Assembly (NCBI RefSeq): GCF_000174415.1
Contig: NZ_ACJM01000004.1
Location: forward strand, 159,161 to 223,160
Source: Dethiobacter alkaliphilus AHT 1
GTDB lineage: Bacteria; Bacillota; Dethiobacteria; Dethiobacterales; Dethiobacteraceae
DNA: 64,000 nucleotides
Reading direction: 5' to 3'
Part shown: piece by piece, positions 15,305-23,952 of the stretch
Numbering within the stretch: position 1 is the first letter of the stretch
Layout of the letters: every line of letters starts with the position of its first letter
The notes under the pieces: model-generated
What the model was told of the DNA's origin: nothing
The model's input: only the letters and a program-made list of their open reading frames with translations
Databases searched by the model: none
Program-made: the position numbers and the translations under genes

Positions 15305-15748
15305 TCAAGCCACAGGCAGGACAATCTTCCGGCCTGTTTTTCCTTTGCGGAAAAGTGGATGAAACATGACTTCATGGTTGACACGCCATAGATTGTCATC
15401 ATAGCGGAGAGCCAGCTTCATACAATGGTCGGGAAACTTTTCATAACGCAAAAGTGATGCCACCTGGTAGTAAAAATCACGGCCTTCCCTGGTCAGCGCC
15501 AGGCGATCCGGCAGGACCATTTTATTCTTCCTTAAATCAGCCACAATGCTCTGCACTTCAAAGCTATAAACGCCGCTGGACCCTTTGTAAAAATCATAAC
15601 GAATGCCGGGCCTCTCCACAGGACTGGATGCGGCGCTAGCCAAAAACAAGAAGTTGTGCAGCGTACGGGGCCGGTCAAAGGTAAAGGTGGCAAAAAGCTT
15701 AAGCACCAGCACATGGTGCAGAGTATAAGTAAAAGAGTAGACAGTCAT
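15305..15748 (-). CDS. Hypothetical protein
   Basis: A 147-residue protein that I do not recognise. It has no membrane segment or Cys motif. The N-terminal half (YTLHHVLVLKLFATFTFDR) and the middle (YSFEVQSIVADLRKNKMV, LALTREGRDFYYQVASLL) look like a small helical, possibly winged-helix fold similar in style to YwgA/DUF4065-like proteins, but the match is weak. The C-terminus is basic (RKGKTGRKIVLPVA). It has its own terminator and stands alone between the pyr operon and the diguanylate cyclase. Confidence 0.65.
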   Translation of the reverse strand: MTVYSFTYTLHHVLVLKLFATFTFDRPRTLHNFLFLASAASSPVERPGIRYDFYKGSSGVYSFEVQSIVADLRKNKMVLPDRLALTREGRDFYYQVASLLRYEKFPDHCMKLALRYDDNLWRVNHEVMFHPLFRKGKTGRKIVLPVA

Positions 15749-15838
15749 GTTATCGCCCTTTCGTTAAAGCTTACACCTTCAGTTTTGTCTCAAACCCGCT
15801 AAATTATGCCCTGGCATGCCATGGAAAAGGAAGCAAAA

Positions 15839-15864
15839 AACCAGCCTGCCGCAGCAAGCTGGTT
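15839..15864 (-). terminator. Terminator of the diguanylate cyclase gene
   Basis: AACCAGC...GCTGGTT stem followed on the minus strand by TTTTTTGC; it overlaps the stop codon of the gene. Confidence 0.75.
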
Positions 15865-17260
15865 ATGATGATACTCTTTGCATTTTCCGCCTTGTTTCTT
15901 TTATCTTATACAGCTGATCGTCGGCTTGCTTTACCAGCTCCACCTTATCTTTTGCTGAAACCGGATAAGTGGCGCTGCCAATTGAAACCGACAATTGTCC
16001 CCCTGGCATCCGGGAAAAACCGGGGAAGTTATGATGAGAGATTTTTTCTGTAATCCTGGCCACCAACTGCTGCGCTCCAATCTCATCGGTATTGGGTAAA
16101 ATCACCACAAATTCATCCCCACCGTAGCGGGCCGTCAAATCGCTTTCCCGCACCGCAGTTTGCAAAACCTGTCCAAATTGCCGCAGCAGCTTATCTCCTT
16201 CGGGATGGCCAAAGGTATCATTATACAGCTTAAAGTTATCCAAATCCATCATCAGCAGGCTAAGTGGTTTATTTTCCCGCTGGGCACGTTTTAATTCTTT
16301 GTCCAGCATCTCCTGAAAATAACGGTGATTGTATAATTCGGTTAGCTCGTCAATCAAAGCCTTTTTCTCCATCTCCCGGTACAGCTTGGCATTCTTAATG
16401 GCCAGGGTCATCTGATTGGCAAAGGTCTGCAACAGTTCACGGCGCTCCGGTGTAAAATCATAACGCTCCATATTAGCCAGTATTATTACTCCCAGCTTCT
16501 CACCCTGATAAATCAGCGGCAGCGCAGCTTCAGAGCTGTGGCCTAATTGATTAACCCAGGTCTTATCGGTAATACGTTCATCAGTTAACGGATCCTCAAT
16601 ATAAACGCCTTCTTCGGAGGACAGGGCCAACCCGGGCAGGCAAAAATCCACCGAAAATGTATCGGCAGCGCCGAAGACAGGGGGCACATTACTGGCTGCT
16701 TTACGCAAAATTTTCCCTTCATCTTCCAGAAGCCAGACATCTGCATAGTCAAAACCCAGGCTTTTGCGGATAATGGCCAGGCACTGCTCCAGTACATGCT
16801 GCGGATCCAGAGAAAAGGCAAACAACTCACTGGCCTCAAACAATGATTTTAACTGCTTGTTTTGTGCTTCGGCGGCACGTCTGGAGCGGAGGGAACTTTC
16901 CGCCAGGCAGCCCACACAAAGAGCCAAAATAAGAGAGCCGCCCGTTACCATTGCTCCCTGGATACGCATACCGCTAAAGGCCAGGTGGGAAAAAGGCATT
17001 ACGGCAAAGAAAACAGCCGGCACAGCCAGGGCGATAGCCACCGCCCGGACTCCCTTTTTACCCCAATAATATGGCAGGGCAAGTGAAGGGATAAAATAGG
17101 GCCACCACATTATTTGCTTTCCCGCGTCCTGAGCCGGCCCATCACCGGACACAACTTCGGGTATAAAAACCATTATCAAAATGGGAACAGCGTACAACAA
17201 CATAGAAAAAGTGAGCAGGACAACAGAGGGACGTCGCAGACTACCCATAATCTCCATCAC
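15863..17260 (-). CDS. Membrane GAF-GGDEF diguanylate cyclase
   Basis: Makes c-di-GMP from GTP. The 465-residue protein has four likely membrane segments (about 14-33, 52-65, 74-90, 100-120), a GAF domain (about 145-290, FDYADVWLLEDEG to IILANMERYDF) and a GGDEF domain. The active site reads RYGGDEF (GGDEF at 380-384), and an inhibitory I-site RESD (371-374) lies exactly five residues before it, so product feedback is likely. It should be an active cyclase. The GAF ligand is unknown. Single gene with its own terminator. Confidence 0.93.
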   Translation of the reverse strand: MMEIMGSLRRPSVVLLTFSMLLYAVPILIMVFIPEVVSGDGPAQDAGKQIMWWPYFIPSLALPYYWGKKGVRAVAIALAVPAVFFAVMPFSHLAFSGMRIQGAMVTGGSLILALCVGCLAESSLRSRRAAEAQNKQLKSLFEASELFAFSLDPQHVLEQCLAIIRKSLGFDYADVWLLEDEGKILRKAASNVPPVFGAADTFSVDFCLPGLALSSEEGVYIEDPLTDERITDKTWVNQLGHSSEAALPLIYQGEKLGVIILANMERYDFTPERRELLQTFANQMTLAIKNAKLYREMEKKALIDELTELYNHRYFQEMLDKELKRAQRENKPLSLLMMDLDNFKLYNDTFGHPEGDKLLRQFGQVLQTAVRESDLTARYGGDEFVVILPNTDEIGAQQLVARITEKISHHNFPGFSRMPGGQLSVSIGSATYPVSAKDKVELVKQADDQLYKIKETRRKMQRVSS

Positions 17261-17365
17261 AGCTCACCTTCCTATCTTTAAGTTAATAAGACTCCCTAGT
17301 TTAATTCTTCACAAACGGACAAAATCCTTGCATTACTGTAAAAATTAGCAAAAGAAATTCTAATT

Positions 17366-18109
17366 TTACAGGTTTTCAATTTCAGCTATTATATCAGTCA
17401 GGACCTGGCCGGACCCTTCGCGAATTACAACCTGGGCATGATCATCGTAAGGAGTGGACCCTCTATTAATTATCAGTAGGTTTTTGGCATACCGCGGCAG
17501 AAACCCCACCGGCGCTACCTGAAGGCTCGATCCCACCACCAGCATACAGTCACACTTTAGAGCCTCCCGGTGAGCCAACTGAAAGTCAGGGGGCATCTCT
17601 TCACCAAACAAAGTAACATCCGGCTTTACAGTGTTGCCGCCGCAATGCGGGCAGTCCGGGTCCTTACCTGCTGTTAAAAGCAGGTTCAAATCTGCCAGTC
17701 CACTTTTTTTACGGCAATCATGGCAGGTCCCGGTCTGAAATGACCCATGCACTTCCAGCACGTTTTTAGAACCGGCTTTCTGGTGGAGCCCATCTACGTT
17801 TTGGGTAATTAGGGACTTAATGATTCCGCTGGTTTCCAAGTCGGCCAATGCTGTGTGGCCGGGGTTGGGCTCCGCTTTATCAATGACCTTTAGTAACGGA
17901 TGTATCCTGCGATAAAAAGAGTGGGGATCGCGCTGGAAACTATCTATGGTAAAGTCTTCCGGATCTTCTTTTTCCCAAAGACCGGTACCGGGGCTGCGAA
18001 AATCGGGGATGCCGCTTTCGGTGGATATTCCCGCACCGGTAAGAACCACAGCATAATTTGCCGAGCTAAGCAGCCGGGCTGCTTTTTTAATGGATTCAGG
18101 TAATGGCAA
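17366..18109 (-). CDS. NAD-dependent protein deacylase, Sir2 family
   Basis: Removes acyl groups from lysines using NAD. The 247-residue protein has the NAD-binding motifs GAGISTESGIPDFRSPGTG (about 25-43) and TQNVDGLHQKAG, where His is the catalytic base, a four-Cys zinc site (CHDCRKK and CPHCGG), and the ribose motif VVGSSLQVAP. This is the CobB/SrtN-like class. The start is TTG 18109, after GGAGGAG. It follows the ComFB gene after about 28 bases, so it may be cotranscribed with the ComK-like and ComFB genes. Confidence 0.94.
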   Translation of the reverse strand: MPLPESIKKAARLLSSANYAVVLTGAGISTESGIPDFRSPGTGLWEKEDPEDFTIDSFQRDPHSFYRRIHPLLKVIDKAEPNPGHTALADLETSGIIKSLITQNVDGLHQKAGSKNVLEVHGSFQTGTCHDCRKKSGLADLNLLLTAGKDPDCPHCGGNTVKPDVTLFGEEMPPDFQLAHREALKCDCMLVVGSSLQVAPVGFLPRYAKNLLIINRGSTPYDDHAQVVIREGSGQVLTDIIAEIENL

Positions 18110-18137
18110 AGTTTTCTCCTCCAGTCATTTTCTCAAA

Positions 18138-18422
18138 TCAGTTATTGGGCTCATGTCGTGGGTTTTTGCGGACCAGATTAACCGCTTTATTTACCGCTGC
18201 CACCACATCCACATAGCGTTGAATTTGCAAAACTTCAGCTTTAGAGTAGGTAGCACCTCTCTGTGTCACTACATAGCGTGATGGCAGTTCATTTAATGCC
18301 ACTGCTGCAATATCCATCCGACAGGACTCACATCTGCAAACATCACTTTGTTCAGAAGCCAGTATTTCATCAAGTCGCTGAAAAACCAACTCCTCCATCA
18401 GGTTCCGGAGTTCTATTTGCAT
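18138..18422 (-). CDS. Late competence protein ComFB family
   Basis: A 94-residue protein resembling ComFB: N-terminal NLMEELVFQRLDEILA, a cluster of three Cys (DVCRCESC, Cys29/31/34), DIAAVALNELPSRYVVT and a C-terminal helix. In Bacillus comFB sits between comFA and comFC; its exact role is not clear, and family members also occur near c-di-GMP and motility genes. Here it overlaps the 3' end of the ComK-like gene by 53 bases and starts at ATG 18422 after GAGGTGGGG. Confidence 0.85.
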   Translation of the reverse strand: MQIELRNLMEELVFQRLDEILASEQSDVCRCESCRMDIAAVALNELPSRYVVTQRGATYSKAEVLQIQRYVDVVAAVNKAVNLVRKNPRHEPNN

Positions 18423-19005
18423 ACCCCCCCACCTCTTCCTTCATGTTTTCTGTAATTATACCATATATGCCTGAGTTTTCCTGCCTGTAGGGGGAAATAG
18501 TAAAATAATTTAAATAATTGTGCGAAGCGTCACCCATGGTCAGGCAATACTGCTCAAAGATACTAGCCTCCAAACTATGTGTCTTACGCAGCCTGTGGTG
18601 GACCGTACGCATGGACTGCAGTACTGTGATTTCCTGCCCCCCTTCCAGCCGGATTGTGGCAGGCTCCGGCTGCGGGCTCACCTCCAAAATAGAACGCAAC
18701 CGAAAGTAACCGTACGCCGGGTCTCCGCTGACCAACGGTTTTCTTAGTTTAACGGGAACATAGATAAACAGTGGCGCCAAAACCAAAGGAACCAGATTTT
18801 TTTGTTTTACCACCGGACCAAACTTGCGCCTCGACTCCCTGACATCCACAGCAAAAGCTGCTGCCAGCCGTGCTATAAAAGTAGTTAAGCGCATTTCTAC
18901 CCAACCCGTTGTGCCGTCACGAAAAAACACCTCCACCCCGGAACCTAAACCTGACCGGTAAGCAGGCATAAAAGCAGCAATACGCATTACATCTCTGATA
19001 TGCAA
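18370..19005 (-). CDS. ComK-like protein (tentative)
   Basis: A 211-residue protein. Its central part (about residues 45-145) follows the layout of ComK competence regulators: an R-x-x-RRKFG segment, LVPLVLAP-LFIYVPVKL at the position of the ComK PTLSSTRP region, a YFRLRSILEV strand, then GGQEITVLQS followed by HHRLRKT. The similarity is judged by eye and is weak. The link to the ComFB gene, whose start it overlaps, supports a competence-type role. The start is TTG 19005; its ribosome site AAGGAGG is locked in a perfect 11-bp hairpin (19012-19039), so translation may be controlled. It could instead be an unrelated DNA-binding protein. Confidence 0.5.
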   Translation of the reverse strand: MHIRDVMRIAAFMPAYRSGLGSGVEVFFRDGTTGWVEMRLTTFIARLAAAFAVDVRESRRKFGPVVKQKNLVPLVLAPLFIYVPVKLRKPLVSGDPAYGYFRLRSILEVSPQPEPATIRLEGGQEITVLQSMRTVHHRLRKTHSLEASIFEQYCLTMGDASHNYLNYFTISPYRQENSGIYGIITENMKEEVGGYANRTPEPDGGVGFSAT

Positions 19006-19011
19006 AAATAA

Positions 19012-19039
19012 AACCTCCTTACTGTTATGTAAGGAGGTT
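19012..19039 (-). promoter_or_regulatory. Hairpin sequestering the ribosome site of the ComK-like gene
   Basis: Perfect 11-bp stem AACCTCCTTAC/GTAAGGAGGTT with a 6-base loop. On the minus strand the 3' arm contains the AAGGAGG site for the TTG start at 19005 and is followed by TTATTTTTGC. It can act as a terminator for the upstream TPR gene and as a block on translation of the ComK-like gene. Confidence 0.75.
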
Positions 19040-19082
19040 CTGCCTGCTCATTATATGCAAGAGCTTTTCTGTTTGTTCATAC

Positions 19083-20246
19083 CTACTTTAAGAAATCACT
19101 GCGCAAATAAGCCATCATATTTCGATGTGCTTTCTCATCCAAATCCAGCGCCTTGTTAATTTCCCGAAAACGGCTGGAAATACTGGAAGAGGACACTTTA
19201 TATTCATCCGCTAATTCCTTTTGTGTCAGGGAAAGGAAATGAAAACGCGCCAGGCTGTACTCCAGAGCCGCAGCCCAGGTTTCCACTTTTACAATCCGCG
19301 GTGTTTCCGGATACACGGTATTAATATAGTCCAGCCAGATAGCCTGAATATCTTCAAAAAACCCGTCCTCATAACAATTGCTTTTACGCATATTTTGCAT
19401 GGCACAATCAACTACCTGCTGCCATTCTTTCTTCCAAACAGGCATGTTAAATGCATAGTTATCTAAATCAAGCTCTGTTATCCGGCCCTCCTGGAAGGTC
19501 TGAACTTTTCCATCATAGCCCATGTTTTTTAACTCCAACAGAGCCAGCTGACGAAATCGCTCCTTAATCCAGGGGTTCTTTACAAAACGACGCAATACCT
19601 TACAAGCCGCATCGCCACCAATTTTACCATAAAAATGCAGGATTTCTTCTTTAAATTCATCAGATTCATGATATAGACGGTTTGCCAGCGCTTTGCGAAA
19701 ACCTTTATTGCTGTTAAATAACTGCACCAGCTCTTCTGTGCTGCCCGTTTCCAAGACACGGTCCAGAAACAGATCCCGTTCCACATAGTTAGGTGATAAT
19801 TCTTCTAAGGAGCCGTCTTCATCCAAAGCATCCAAAAGCTCCATGGCCTCAAAGGACATTTCGCCATCAGGCTCTGCCTGCAGATAACGGATTAAATATT
19901 CCCGGGACTTATCCATATCCTCCAGCAGCCCGTAATTGATGCCCAGCAAAAAGTAACAATCCCCCAGAGTATCATCCAGTTCCGCAATAATATGCAAAAA
20001 AATGCGGTTTGCTTCTTTGAGACGGCCCAGTTTGCTCAGCATGCATGCCAGGTTGTAATGATTAAAGGCGTTATCCGGTTCGGCAGCCACAGCACGCTGA
20101 AAAAATCTCAGAGCCTTGTCGGGCTTGTTTTTTTGGTAATAGAACATGCCTTTTTGCAAATAGAAACCTGCGTCCTGCTCAAAAGGAACAATATTGCCAT
20201 GAATCAGAACACCGCCTGTTTCTTTTTTTTGTCCTACATCTTTCAT
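19083..20246 (-). CDS. TPR-repeat protein with C-terminal helix-turn-helix
   Basis: A 387-residue soluble protein. Residues about 20-150 hold TPR units (KGMFYYQKNKPDKALRFFQR, FNHYNLACMLSKLGRLKEA, YFLLGINYGLLEDMDKSREY). A middle acidic helical region follows, and the end (about 335-375) looks like a helix-turn-helix: LTQKELADEYKVSSSSISSRFREI. The combination suggests a regulator that reads protein partners through TPRs, but no target is evident. The start is ATG 20246 after GGTGGTGAG; a longer frame upstream overlaps yhaM. Confidence 0.8.
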   Translation of the reverse strand: MKDVGQKKETGGVLIHGNIVPFEQDAGFYLQKGMFYYQKNKPDKALRFFQRAVAAEPDNAFNHYNLACMLSKLGRLKEANRIFLHIIAELDDTLGDCYFLLGINYGLLEDMDKSREYLIRYLQAEPDGEMSFEAMELLDALDEDGSLEELSPNYVERDLFLDRVLETGSTEELVQLFNSNKGFRKALANRLYHESDEFKEEILHFYGKIGGDAACKVLRRFVKNPWIKERFRQLALLELKNMGYDGKVQTFQEGRITELDLDNYAFNMPVWKKEWQQVVDCAMQNMRKSNCYEDGFFEDIQAIWLDYINTVYPETPRIVKVETWAAALEYSLARFHFLSLTQKELADEYKVSSSSISSRFREINKALDLDEKAHRNMMAYLRSDFLK

Positions 20247-20281
20247 GTTCTCACCACCATTAATCCGATTTAAAATCTGTT

Positions 20282-21244
20282 TTATTCCGCCAGCCCTAGA
20301 TATACGTCCCTTTCCAGTAACCGGTCGTAATCGGTCCATCCATCAGGCTTGCTTCCCTTGCCTGCCACCTGCGCAAACTGGTTCAAGCGGGCCGAAACCA
20401 AATCTGCATGATGCAGGGCAAATGCGGCAAATGTTCTGGGAACCTCAGGTGAACCCCACTCCTTCTGCCCATGATGAGAAAGTATGAGATGTGACAGTTC
20501 CATCTGCAGCTCTGCAGGAAAGCCAGGTATCTGCCGTACTCGCTCATCCAGCATTTCTTTGCCGATGACAATGTGGCCAATGAGTTTTCCTCTTGTTGTC
20601 ATCTCAAAAGTCAGGCTCTTTGTATCATACTCCTCGATTTTACCCATGTCATGCATCAGCGCCCCGCACAGCAACAGCGACTGATCCAGTTCATGATAAG
20701 ACCTGGCAAAGCGGTAACACAAAGCAGCCACTTCCAGGGAATGCTCCAAAAGCCCGCCCACATAGTTATGATGAACAGACCTTGCAGCCGGCGCCTCACT
20801 GTACAGGCGAAAAAACTCTTTATCTTCAAAAAATGATTTCATTAGCTCCGCCAGATGCGGCTGCGTAATTTCAGTGAGAATATGGCGCAGCTCACCAAGC
20901 ATATCTTCCCGCTCCCGCGGTGCTACCCGCTGAAAAAACTGACGCTGCACCTCTTCAGGCGGCACAGGCTCCAACCCGGAAACCACCAGCTGTGGCCCCC
21001 GGTAATGACCCACCTCACCACGGACACGCAGCACATCGCCAATTTCAAACCTACCGGCCAGCTCCGGCCCTTTATCCCAGGCCACCGCTCGAATGGTACC
21101 ACTTCTGTCGGCCAATTGCATACGCAAAAACTGCTCTCCGGCCCGGTTAGGCTGATTAAAAGCAATCAAAGTTTTTTCTGTAGCCACAAACTCACTGTGC
21201 ACCGTATCCCCTGTTTTCAAATCCGATATAAATTGTTTATCCAA
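20282..21244 (-). CDS. yhaM: 3'-5' exoribonuclease YhaM
   Basis: Trims short RNA and single-stranded DNA from the 3' end, dependent on divalent metal. The 320-residue protein has an N-terminal OB-fold (about 12-100, AVAWDKGPELAGRFEIGDVLRVRG) and an HD domain with HNYVGGLLEHSLEVA and GALMHDMGKIEEY, ending in LILSHHGQKEWGSP and FALHHADLVSARLNQF. This is the standard YhaM/CBF1 layout and size. The start is TTG 21244, nine bases after GGAGG. The TPR/HTH gene follows it after 35 bases. Confidence 0.94.
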   Translation of the reverse strand: MDKQFISDLKTGDTVHSEFVATEKTLIAFNQPNRAGEQFLRMQLADRSGTIRAVAWDKGPELAGRFEIGDVLRVRGEVGHYRGPQLVVSGLEPVPPEEVQRQFFQRVAPREREDMLGELRHILTEITQPHLAELMKSFFEDKEFFRLYSEAPAARSVHHNYVGGLLEHSLEVAALCYRFARSYHELDQSLLLCGALMHDMGKIEEYDTKSLTFEMTTRGKLIGHIVIGKEMLDERVRQIPGFPAELQMELSHLILSHHGQKEWGSPEVPRTFAAFALHHADLVSARLNQFAQVAGKGSKPDGWTDYDRLLERDVYLGLAE

Positions 21245-21593
21245 ACCGTTGCCTCCATAAGAAAGACACGCTTATGCAGTTCCCTAAAGGCGTGGCTTTC
21301 AACTCTCTTTACACTATATTCAGCATAACGGTTTGATTTCCTCTTTCGACATAATCCGGAGTATTTATTTATCCCAAGCTTTCATCACACAAAAAAAACC
21401 GACCACCCGGCCGGCAAATGGATATGTGCGCTTCTTGCCACAGAACTCACTCATACCCAATACCATTATATACAAAATTCAACTTTTTATAACATTGTCA
21501 AAGAATAGTGCTTTTGGGGGCCATTTGTCCTGACATGATAAGACAGACGCCTTTTAGCAAAAAAAAAGACTAAACAGTTGATTCATCCACTGT
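21245..21593. other. Gap upstream of yhaM
   Basis: About 350 bases without a credible gene. The right end holds the terminator of the response-regulator gene. The left end is the yhaM leader; a TATAGT box is visible on the minus strand but lacks a convincing -35 partner. I see nothing else structured. Confidence 0.5.
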
Positions 21594-21600
21594 TTAGTCT
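21567..21600 (-). terminator. Terminator of the first sensor/regulator operon
   Basis: AGACTAAACAGT/ACTGTTTAGTCT stem with a 10-base loop, followed on the minus strand by TTTTTTTTGC. It overlaps the end of the regulator gene. Confidence 0.85.
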
Positions 21601-22241
21601 TTTTTACTAAACATTGATTTGCGTTTGGTCACATAAGCTGCCGCCGCAGCCCGGTTGGCCAGATTTAGTTTGGAAAAAATGTTGGAAACGTAATTTCGAA
21701 CAGTCTTTTCTGCCAAGAATATGGCGTCGGCAATTTGCTGATTTGTTTTTCCCTCAGCAATCAACATTAAAATTTTCCGCTCAGTTTCGGTAAGCTTAGC
21801 CTCGTTTTCTTTTTCGGTGGCAATATCTTTCATCCGCCCCATCACTTTTCCTGTAATGCTGGGGTCAAGAAGTGATTCCCCCTGGGCCACCCGCTCCACC
21901 GATTCAATTAACTTGTCATTATCCATTTGTTTTAAAACATACCCGGAAGCACCGGCCATAATGGAAGCATAAACAGCTTCATCGTCGGCATATGAGGTCA
22001 GCATAATCACCTTAATATCACTGGAAACGCCACGAATTTCCCGGCAAGCCTCTATCCCGTTCATATCCGGCATTCTGATATCCATAACCACCACATCCGG
22101 CTTTTCCTGCTTTGCTATTTCTATAGCTTCCTCACCGGATTCTGCCTCTCCCACCACAGTAAAATTATCCTGTAATTCCAGCAAAGACTTCAGACCCATA
22201 CGCACCACAGCATGGTCGTCAACAATTAGAACTCGAATCAT
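21594..22241 (-). CDS. NarL/LuxR-type response regulator (pair 1)
   Basis: A 215-residue regulator of the LiaR/VraR/DegU type. The receiver domain has the acidic pair at Asp8/Asp9, the phospho-acceptor Asp54 (VVMDIRMP) and the conserved Lys in YVLKQ. The C-terminal LuxR helix-turn-helix (about 150-205) reads [18 protein letters not shown], then [18 protein letters not shown]. It overlaps the kinase gene at 22238 by four bases, so the two form a pair. Very similar regulators lie at 25833 and 28144. Targets are unknown; the neighbouring cytochrome genes are obvious candidates. Confidence 0.95.
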   Translation of the reverse strand: MIRVLIVDDHAVVRMGLKSLLELQDNFTVVGEAESGEEAIEIAKQEKPDVVVMDIRMPDMNGIEACREIRGVSSDIKVIMLTSYADDEAVYASIMAGASGYVLKQMDNDKLIESVERVAQGESLLDPSITGKVMGRMKDIATEKENEAKLTETERKILMLIAEGKTNQQIADAIFLAEKTVRNYVSNIFSKLNLANRAAAAAYVTKRKSMFSKKD

Positions 22242-23728
22242 ACCGGTTCCCCTTTCATTTCACCTTCCGACCCAAAATATTGGGCATTTCTGATAAAAGA
22301 ACTCTGCAAATAACTGAGTTTGGTGTAAGGAAGGGTTATCTCAAAACGTGTCCCCTCCCCCGGTGCCGCATGAAACACAATTGTTCCCTGCAGCATAACA
22401 ACCCGATGGAAGATGTTGTCCAAACCCTGATTCTGTCCGGCCTGCGGATCTATCTTTACAGTTTGCGGATTAAAGCCAACTCCGTCGTCAAATATTCTGA
22501 GCACAAGGTTGTCCTCTCTAAAACTAACCCTTACCGTAACCGTAGAGGCACGCGAGTGTTTTGCAGCATTGGACAACAGCTCCCGCACAATTTGCAGTAT
22601 ATGATTAACCTGCACAATGTTCAAGTCACCAACCTGTTTTCCCTCCACGGAAAATTCCACTTCCATAACTGCATTTTCACGGTATTCAACGATTAACTGC
22701 TGCAAAGCTTCTTTTAAGGAAACACTTAAATAGTCGTCCAGATGCAGCTCCTCAATATAATCACGAACATCCTGAATGATTTTATCCAAATCTTTTTTTA
22801 CAAACTCCATTTGCCGATCCGCCTCTTCAGGCTTCTTCCGGCATAGAATAGTAAACTGTTTCAGCTTTAGCCCCACACCGTAAATAGACTGAATAATCCC
22901 GTCATGCAGCTCCCGGGCAATACGGTCCCGCTCCTCGGCCAATACCTGACGCTTCAAAGCCTTTTCCAGGCGGTGTTCCCTTTCCACCTCAAAAACACTG
23001 ACAATCTTGACCACCAAATAAGTCATGACAATCAGGTAGATGGAGCGAAAAAAAACAATGGGCGCCCCTACAAAAGCCTCAAATGTCTCCCGGTTTAGAA
23101 TTGCCGCCGGCCAGAGAATAGCGTGGGAGGGAACCATGCCGATTATAAAAACCCCGAAAAAAAACGTATACGCCAGTCCCTTAATATGATTCACCAATGA
23201 AGGAATATTAAACTTTTCCACTTCTTTACTGTGCTGAATCAAACCATATCCCGTGAAAAAAAGCCCTGGAGCAGAAAACATATAACGTGAAAGATTGTCT
23301 ATCATCATCAGATATAAGTGCTGGTTACCCAAAGCCCAAACAAATGCAATCATCAGCAACCATAACCCACTGACTGCAAGAATAACCCGCTTTAAGCTCC
23401 TTACCTGAGGGTAGATATCGGCGACCAGGCGAAAACCAAGCCAAAAGATAACCTGATAAGCAACAGCCTTCAGAAAAAGATCACCGGAACTTAAAATTTG
23501 CACCCACTCTGCAGATAGCCCACTTTCCTTAATTAACAAGATAATGGTAATAAGTTCGGTAATGCCGAATAAAGCCCCATAAACCGCCAATAGCCATAAA
23601 GATTTAGCTAACTTTAGCTCACTGCTCCGGTTAATTTTCAAGGCAATGGCAAAAGCATACAAAAAAAACAGCATCATGTAAATGATACGCATGAGCAGCA
23701 TATTTTCAGCAAAAAATTCACTGATCAT
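22238..23728 (-). CDS. Sensor histidine kinase, HisKA_3 type (pair 1)
   Basis: A 496-residue membrane kinase of the LiaS/NarX-like group. About seven membrane segments fill residues 10-245 with hardly any external loop, so the signal is probably sensed in or near the membrane. A short linker [13 protein letters not shown] leads to the dimerisation/phosphorylation helix [14 protein letters not shown] (His275), then the ATPase domain with [11 protein letters not shown] and FDDGVGFNP. It starts at ATG 23728 and overlaps its regulator gene. Two close paralogues lie upstream. Confidence 0.94.
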   Translation of the reverse strand: MISEFFAENMLLMRIIYMMLFFLYAFAIALKINRSSELKLAKSLWLLAVYGALFGITELITIILLIKESGLSAEWVQILSSGDLFLKAVAYQVIFWLGFRLVADIYPQVRSLKRVILAVSGLWLLMIAFVWALGNQHLYLMMIDNLSRYMFSAPGLFFTGYGLIQHSKEVEKFNIPSLVNHIKGLAYTFFFGVFIIGMVPSHAILWPAAILNRETFEAFVGAPIVFFRSIYLIVMTYLVVKIVSVFEVEREHRLEKALKRQVLAEERDRIARELHDGIIQSIYGVGLKLKQFTILCRKKPEEADRQMEFVKKDLDKIIQDVRDYIEELHLDDYLSVSLKEALQQLIVEYRENAVMEVEFSVEGKQVGDLNIVQVNHILQIVRELLSNAAKHSRASTVTVRVSFREDNLVLRIFDDGVGFNPQTVKIDPQAGQNQGLDNIFHRVVMLQGTIVFHAAPGEGTRFEITLPYTKLSYLQSSFIRNAQYFGSEGEMKGEPV

Positions 23729-23885
23729 TCACACACATCCTCGCGCTGACTTCTTTAAGTATATTCTGCTCCCCTATTCTAAATCCTCCCTGCCATCAGA
23801 CATTTATCATTAAAAACCGAGTCTAATGACCCCCCTCTAAGCAGATACTTTTGCCCTCTAACGAACGTTATGCCAGCACAAAAAA

Positions 23886-23913
23886 AGAGTCTGGAGCAAT
23901 CGCTTCAGACTCT
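23886..23913 (-). terminator. Terminator of the six-heme cytochrome gene
   Basis: AGAGTCTG/CAGACTCT stem followed on the minus strand by TTTTTTTG, about 40 bases after the stop at 23953. Confidence 0.85.
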
Positions 23914-23952
23914 GTATACCACAGGTTCTACACCTTAACAGCTTTAATTATG

